From Pseudomonas sp. 5P_3.1_Bac2 (lineage in GTDB: Bacteria > Pseudomonadota > Gammaproteobacteria > Pseudomonadales > Pseudomonadaceae), in the NCBI RefSeq assembly GCF_025465995.1, contig NZ_JANLNY010000030.1:62001-126000 (forward strand): 64,000 nucleotides of DNA, read 5' to 3'. A program made the translations under genes and the position numbers. Below, one piece after another: positions 60,259 to 64,000 of this stretch (position 1 is the first letter of the stretch; every line of letters starts with the position of its first letter). The notes beneath the pieces were generated by a model. The model worked only from the letters and a program-made list of their open reading frames with translations. It was not told the DNA's origin and ran no database searches.

Positions 60259-61755
60259 ATGAGCATCGTTGGCCATTTGATTAACGGCGAAGTCGTCCAG
60301 GGCACGGGTCGCAGCGTCGACGTTTACAACCCTTCCACCGGCGCCGTAACCAAGAAGGTCGCCCTGGCGGATCGCGCCACCATCCAGCAAGCCCTGGACG
60401 TGGCCAAAGCAGCCTTCCCAGCCTGGCGCAACACGCCACCGGCCAAACGTGCTCAGGTGATGTATCGCTTCAAGCAATTGCTGGAGCAAAACGAAAGCAA
60501 AATCGCCCAGCTGATCAGCGAAGAACACGGTAAAACTCACGAAGACGCTGCCGGTGAGCTCAAGCGCGGCATCGAAAACGTCGAGTTCGCCTGTGGCGCG
60601 CCGGAGATTCTTAAAGGTGACTACAGCCGTAACGTCGGCCCGAACATCGACGCCTGGACTGACCTGCAACCGGTCGGCGTCGTCGCTGGCATCACCCCGT
60701 TCAACTTCCCGGCCATGGTGCCGCTGTGGATGTATCCGCTGGCCATCGTCTGCGGCAACTGCTTTATCCTCAAGCCGTCCGAGCGTGATCCAAGCTCCAC
60801 CCTGTACATCGCGCAACTGCTGCTGGAAGCCGGCTTGCCGAAGGGCGTGATGACCGTGATCAACGGCGACAAAGAGGCGGTAGACGCGCTGATCGAAGCG
60901 CCGGAAGTCAAAGCCCTGAGCTTTGTCGGCTCCACCCCCATCGCCGAATACATCTACAGCGAAGGCACCAAGCGCGGTAAGCGCGTGCAGGCTCTGGGCG
61001 GTGCAAAAAACCACGCCGTACTGATGCCCGATGCCGATCTGGACAACGCCGTCAGCGCACTGATGGGCGCCGCTTACGGCTCCTGCGGCGAGCGCTGCAT
61101 GGCCATCTCGGTAGCCGTGTGCGTGGGTGATCAAATCGCCGATGCGCTGGTGCAAAAACTCATCCCGCAAATCAAAGCGCTGAAAGTCGGTGCCGGTACT
61201 TCCTGTGGCCTCGACATGGGCCCACTGGTCACTGGTGCGGCGCGCGACAAGGTCAAAGGCTATATCGACGCCGGTGTGGCGCAGGGCGCTGAGCTGGTGG
61301 TCGACGGTCGCGATCTGGTGGTGGCCGGTAATGAAAATGGCTTCTTCGTCGGCGGCACCCTGTTCGATAAGGTGACCCCGGAGATGACCATCTACACCGA
61401 CGAAATCTTCGGCCCCGTGCTGTGCATCGTCCGTGTTGGCAGCCTGGAGCAGGCCATGCAACTGATCAACGATCACGAGTACGGTAACGGCACCTGCATC
61501 TTCACCCGCGACGGTGAAGCGGCGCGGCTGTTCTGCGACGAAATCGAAGTGGGCATGGTCGGCGTCAACGTGCCGTTGCCCGTACCGGTCAGCTACCACA
61601 GCTTCGGCGGCTGGAAGCGCTCGCTGTTCGGCGACCTGCACGCTTACGGTCCGGACGGTGTGCGCTTCTACACCCGCAAAAAAGCCGTCACTCAGCGTTG
61701 GCCGCAGCGCGCCAGCCACGAGGCTGCGCAGTTCGCCTTCCCGAGCAACGGCTAA
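60259..61755 (+). CDS. bauC: Malonate/methylmalonate-semialdehyde dehydrogenase (CoA-acylating)
   Basis: 498 residues, MmsA family. Opening HLINGEVVQGTGRSVDVYNP; ITPFNFPAMVPLWM; active-site Cys in YGSCGERCMAISVAV at about 280; NAD site GFFVGGTLFDKV further on. Converts malonate semialdehyde with CoA and NAD+ to acetyl-CoA and CO2, finishing beta-alanine breakdown. GAGG precedes the ATG. Followed by a terminator; bauD (a permease gene next in P. aeruginosa) is absent here. Confidence 0.94.
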   Translation: MSIVGHLINGEVVQGTGRSVDVYNPSTGAVTKKVALADRATIQQALDVAKAAFPAWRNTPPAKRAQVMYRFKQLLEQNESKIAQLISEEHGKTHEDAAGELKRGIENVEFACGAPEILKGDYSRNVGPNIDAWTDLQPVGVVAGITPFNFPAMVPLWMYPLAIVCGNCFILKPSERDPSSTLYIAQLLLEAGLPKGVMTVINGDKEAVDALIEAPEVKALSFVGSTPIAEYIYSEGTKRGKRVQALGGAKNHAVLMPDADLDNAVSALMGAAYGSCGERCMAISVAVCVGDQIADALVQKLIPQIKALKVGAGTSCGLDMGPLVTGAARDKVKGYIDAGVAQGAELVVDGRDLVVAGNENGFFVGGTLFDKVTPEMTIYTDEIFGPVLCIVRVGSLEQAMQLINDHEYGNGTCIFTRDGEAARLFCDEIEVGMVGVNVPLPVPVSYHSFGGWKRSLFGDLHAYGPDGVRFYTRKKAVTQRWPQRASHEAAQFAFPSNG

Positions 61756-61869
61756 ATGCACATGGCTTTGTCTTGCGACCTGTCGCTGAGTCAGGGGCTG
61801 GCCGGTACGGGCCAGTTCACAGGCCGCGCCATGGCGCAGGCAAAGCGCCAATATTTTTGCTAAAACAGC

Positions 61870-61899
61870 AGGGCTGCTCGCAAGAGCGGCCCTTTTTTT
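61870..61899 (+). terminator. Intrinsic terminator of the bau operon
   Basis: GGGCTGCTC and GAGCGGCCC (one mismatch, GCAA loop) followed by seven Ts, about 115 bases after bauC. Good intrinsic terminator. Confidence 0.85.
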
Positions 61900-62222
61900 G
61901 CTGCATTAACCGCAGCAGCGATAACAAAAACCAGCCGCGCGGGCGCGGCGTTGGTGCAGTGGCCTCAGGTTAGCGTTGAGCGCTTGGCTTAAAGCGAATC
62001 TGGGTTATGGCACCCCTTGCGGGAACGGGCTCGAAGTATGCCCGTCACGCTTTTGAGACCGCTCCCCCAAGGGCAGCCCACTTCAATTAACAAGAGCTTG
62101 TTGGCAGTACCGAGGCACAGGGTTTAACGCACGCGGGCAGGGCAGTCGTCCTGCAAATGCGTCACGTTGAATCACTAATTGCCAAGGCGCGCCGCGACTC
62201 TTCAGAAGAGGACACCCTTGTA
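61900..62222. other. Gap between bauC terminator and the next gene
   Basis: About 320 bases with no supported gene. The frame of the next gene stays open back to 62157 but without a ribosome site. It probably contains that gene's promoter; no dyad or repeat stood out. Confidence 0.45.
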
Positions 62223-63005
62223 ATGAGCAAACCCATGATTGGCCTTCCCCTGTGCCGCTGGCAGCTAACCGACCGCGATATCGGTTGGTTTCATCTGGTC
62301 GGTGAAAAGTACATCCAATCGGTCACCGGCTACGGCGCCTTCCCCCTGATGATCCCGGCCTACGGCGATGATCTGGATTTGGAAACCGTGCTGGATAACG
62401 TCGACGGCATCATGTTCGGCGGCTCCCTCTCCAACGTTCACCCCAGCTTCTACGGTGACGACCATCCCGGCCTCGGCCAGGCCGATATCCCCCGCGATAA
62501 AACCGTGCTGCGCCTGATGCGCGCCTGCATCGATCGCGGTATTCCATTCCTCGGCATCTGCCGTGGTGTGCAGGAGCTTAACGTGCTGCACGGTGGCACC
62601 TTGCACCGCGAAGTGCACAAAGTCCCCGGCCGCCTCGACCACCGCGAACGCAAAGACGTCCCCGACGACGTGGCCTACGGCCCGATGCACGACGTGACCT
62701 TCACCGAAGGCGGCATCATGCATCGCTTGATCGGCGAACGCGTGGTCAAGGTCAACTCCCTCCACGGCCAGGGCATCGACCGTTTGGGCGAAGGCCTGCA
62801 AATTGAAGCGGTCGCTGAAGACGGCCAGATCGAAGCCGTCAGCGTGATCGGCGCGAAGGCGTTTGCCTTAGGCGTGCAGTGGCATCCGGAGTATCGCTAT
62901 TGGGAGAAGAGCGATTACAACGCGCTGTTGCAGGCGTTTCATGATGCTTGTGTGGAGTATCAGGCTAGTAAGAAGCAGAAGAGGGTGGTGGCGGAGGTGG
63001 CATAG
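62223..63005 (+). CDS. Gamma-glutamyl-GABA hydrolase-like class I amidotransferase
   Basis: 260 residues. Catalytic Cys in GICRGVQELNVLHGG (about 116) and the His/Glu pair in GVQWHPEY (about 222) are intact. It belongs to the PuuD/PauD (SpuA) type, which cleaves gamma-Glu-GABA to GABA in polyamine breakdown. Its place after bauABC links putrescine- and beta-alanine-type catabolism. ATG at 62223, with AGAGGA some 12 bases ahead; the 22-codon upstream extension is not part of the family. Ends in a C-terminal KKQKR tail. Confidence 0.88.
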   Translation: MSKPMIGLPLCRWQLTDRDIGWFHLVGEKYIQSVTGYGAFPLMIPAYGDDLDLETVLDNVDGIMFGGSLSNVHPSFYGDDHPGLGQADIPRDKTVLRLMRACIDRGIPFLGICRGVQELNVLHGGTLHREVHKVPGRLDHRERKDVPDDVAYGPMHDVTFTEGGIMHRLIGERVVKVNSLHGQGIDRLGEGLQIEAVAEDGQIEAVSVIGAKAFALGVQWHPEYRYWEKSDYNALLQAFHDACVEYQASKKQKRVVAEVA

Positions 63006-63014
63006 ATAGTGACT

Positions 63015-63067
63015 CTTCTATGAATGTAAAAGCCCGCCATTTTGGCGGGCTTTTACATTCATAGAAG
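63015..63067. terminator. Perfect 24-bp-arm hairpin, bidirectional terminator
   Basis: Arms 63015-63038 and 63044-63067 are exact reverse complements with an ATTTT loop. The core AAAAGCCCGCC / GGCGGGCTTTT is an ordinary terminator for both flanking genes; the outer 13 bases extending it are unusual. It marks the switch from GC-rich to AT-rich sequence. Confidence 0.85.
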
Positions 63068-63069
63068 CT

Positions 63070-64000
63070 TTAAAAATTGTCAATTAATAGATTTGCCTTT
63101 TTACTTATTAAAGCTATTTCATCCTGTGTAAATCCGATATCTTTTAGGATGTTTAAGGTGATGAAGTCTTTTAGTCTTTTGTTTAGCAAGTATAGTTCAA
63201 ATCCGTAAGCTGATTTTGCTTTTATTTTTTCATTGTAGTGGGTGAGATAGTTTCTTGTGTTTGTTGTTGTATCTAAAAAGTCACCTAGATCGAATTTGAA
63301 CAAGTGTGTGAAGGGTGTGGTGAGCGCTTCTATTCGGTTTCTGAAGTTTATGTTTTTTGTTTTTGATATGTTTCGTTGGTACGATTCACTAGCCTGTGAT
63401 AGTGAAAGAAATGTGCTCTCCATATATCTGTGTGTTCCGTTGAGGGTTGAGATATATAGCCAGAATGAAGGGGTGGATGTTTCGTACAATTCAAGAAATT
63501 TATTAATTTTAGCTTCAAGCGTTTTTAAGACTTCTGATGTAGTGAATAAGACATGTTCTTTTTTAGTTTCTGCTGTTTCTGCTACTGAGGGAGGGCTTTC
63601 ATAGTACCAGCTAACAGGAAACGGATATTCAGTTTCTTCGGCTTCGAGCCCGGTGATAAGTGTAGCCTTAATGTTTTTTATAGTAACTGTTTTCTGGATG
63701 GCGAAAGTTAAAAAATCTTGAATTTTCCTGATTAATCGAACTGCGTTCTCCATGTCTATTGGGTGTGTCGGTTCAATTTCAAAATAGGTAATCTGTCTTG
63801 AGTTTATCTCGGTTTTTAAAATAATTGGTCTGTTTGTGAATCCAATATTAAAAGCTCCTATATTGGTAAGTTCGGCTTGTATTTTTTCTGGCAAATTGTA
63901 CTCAATGAGGAAGTTGTTTTGATTTTGTGTATGTGTTCTCTTAAATCCTGATATGTCCACCCATGATTCGGTGTTGGTAAATTCAAATCGTATTTTCTTA
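63070..64000 (-). CDS. ApeA-like HEPN-domain anti-phage protein (partial, 5' end off-window)
   Basis: The frame stays open to the right edge, so at least 309 residues of a longer protein are present. The C-terminal part has the HEPN motif R-x4-H in TRNYLTHYNEKI, with a preceding FKFDLGDFLDTTTN and following ELYLLNKRLKDFITLNIL, as in HEPN-Apea domains. N-terminal part begins upstream with WVDISGFKRTH and looks like the ApeA N-terminal domain. HEPN proteins of this kind are RNases that act in phage defence (family knowledge). The gene is strikingly AT-rich compared with everything else in the window, indicating transfer. Confidence 0.75.
   Translation of the reverse strand, partial: KKIRFEFTNTESWVDISGFKRTHTQNQNNFLIEYNLPEKIQAELTNIGAFNIGFTNRPIILKTEINSRQITYFEIEPTHPIDMENAVRLIRKIQDFLTFAIQKTVTIKNIKATLITGLEAEETEYPFPVSWYYESPPSVAETAETKKEHVLFTTSEVLKTLEAKINKFLELYETSTPSFWLYISTLNGTHRYMESTFLSLSQASESYQRNISKTKNINFRNRIEALTTPFTHLFKFDLGDFLDTTTNTRNYLTHYNEKIKAKSAYGFELYLLNKRLKDFITLNILKDIGFTQDEIALISKKANLLIDNF

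Noticed and set aside
60244..61851. 535-residue minus-strand frame
   Set aside because: Antisense of bauC; codon positions follow bauC on the other strand.
61698..61973. 91-residue plus-strand frame
   Set aside because: Runs through the end of bauC and its terminator.
63006..63069. tRNA or att site at the composition boundary
   Set aside because: The structure is a single stem with a 5-base loop and has no cloverleaf features; no direct repeat is visible within the window.

Overview
The window looks like a chromosomal segment of a Pseudomonas-type gammaproteobacterium. Most of it is GC-rich, with strongly G/C-biased third codon positions. Several gene sets are typical of that genus: xseB-ispA and dxs, the beta-alanine genes bauR-bauABC, cmoM, an OprD-family porin, an AcrR/TtgR-type repressor and a CueR-type copper locus. 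I saw no rRNA, tRNA, CRISPR array, transposase or phage structural gene. Nearly all of the window is ordinary core or accessory metabolism; only the last ~0.9 kb is clearly foreign in composition.

Layout. 1-361: dxs terminator and a minus-strand cobalamin riboswitch whose target lies off the left edge. 362-11144: isoprenoid genes (dxs; ispA, xseB), split by an inserted module of a one-polypeptide biotin-dependent acyl-CoA carboxylase, an acyl-CoA synthetase, a LysR regulator and a secreted M20 amidohydrolase. 11225-14000: DUF2214 membrane protein, MATE exporter, a small secreted cysteine-containing protein. 14241-23124: an alpha-2-macroglobulin-like lipoprotein and its usual partner pbpC, separated here by a thioesterase and small genes. 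23114-31383: diguanylate cyclase, SulP transporter, YdcZ-type DMT protein, SDR, GNAT, two DUF4136 lipoproteins, cmoM, a MazG-like hydrolase and a MaoC-like dehydratase. 31574-40452: a LysR regulator divergent from two pirins, a FUSC/DUF1656/HlyD export set, an OprD porin and a second outer-membrane protein, plausibly an aromatic or organic-acid stress and transport locus. 40578-42779: OsmC-YcaO fusion.

42880-50913 is rich in copper functions: copA and copZ share an intergenic region with two back-to-back CueR-type promoters, and further on DUF2946 and PCuA(C) genes lie together. Between them are a TetR repressor with a clear operator, a Bcr/CflA exporter and a PAS-GAF sensor without an output domain. 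50980-52710 holds an unusual 193-bp tandem duplication that carries the end of an EamA transporter gene, further copies of the same palindromic repeat, and a possible proline-rich leader peptide ahead of that transporter. 52726-57298: adenine/adenosine deaminase, YigZ, a RutR-like regulator and a chemoreceptor.

57469-63005 is the beta-alanine/polyamine end: bauR, bauA (transaminase), bauB (cupin), bauC (semialdehyde dehydrogenase), then a gamma-glutamyl-GABA hydrolase-like amidotransferase. A perfect 24-bp-arm hairpin separates this from an AT-rich partial gene at the right edge that resembles the ApeA HEPN anti-phage proteins, probably the edge of a defence or genomic island that continues outside the window.
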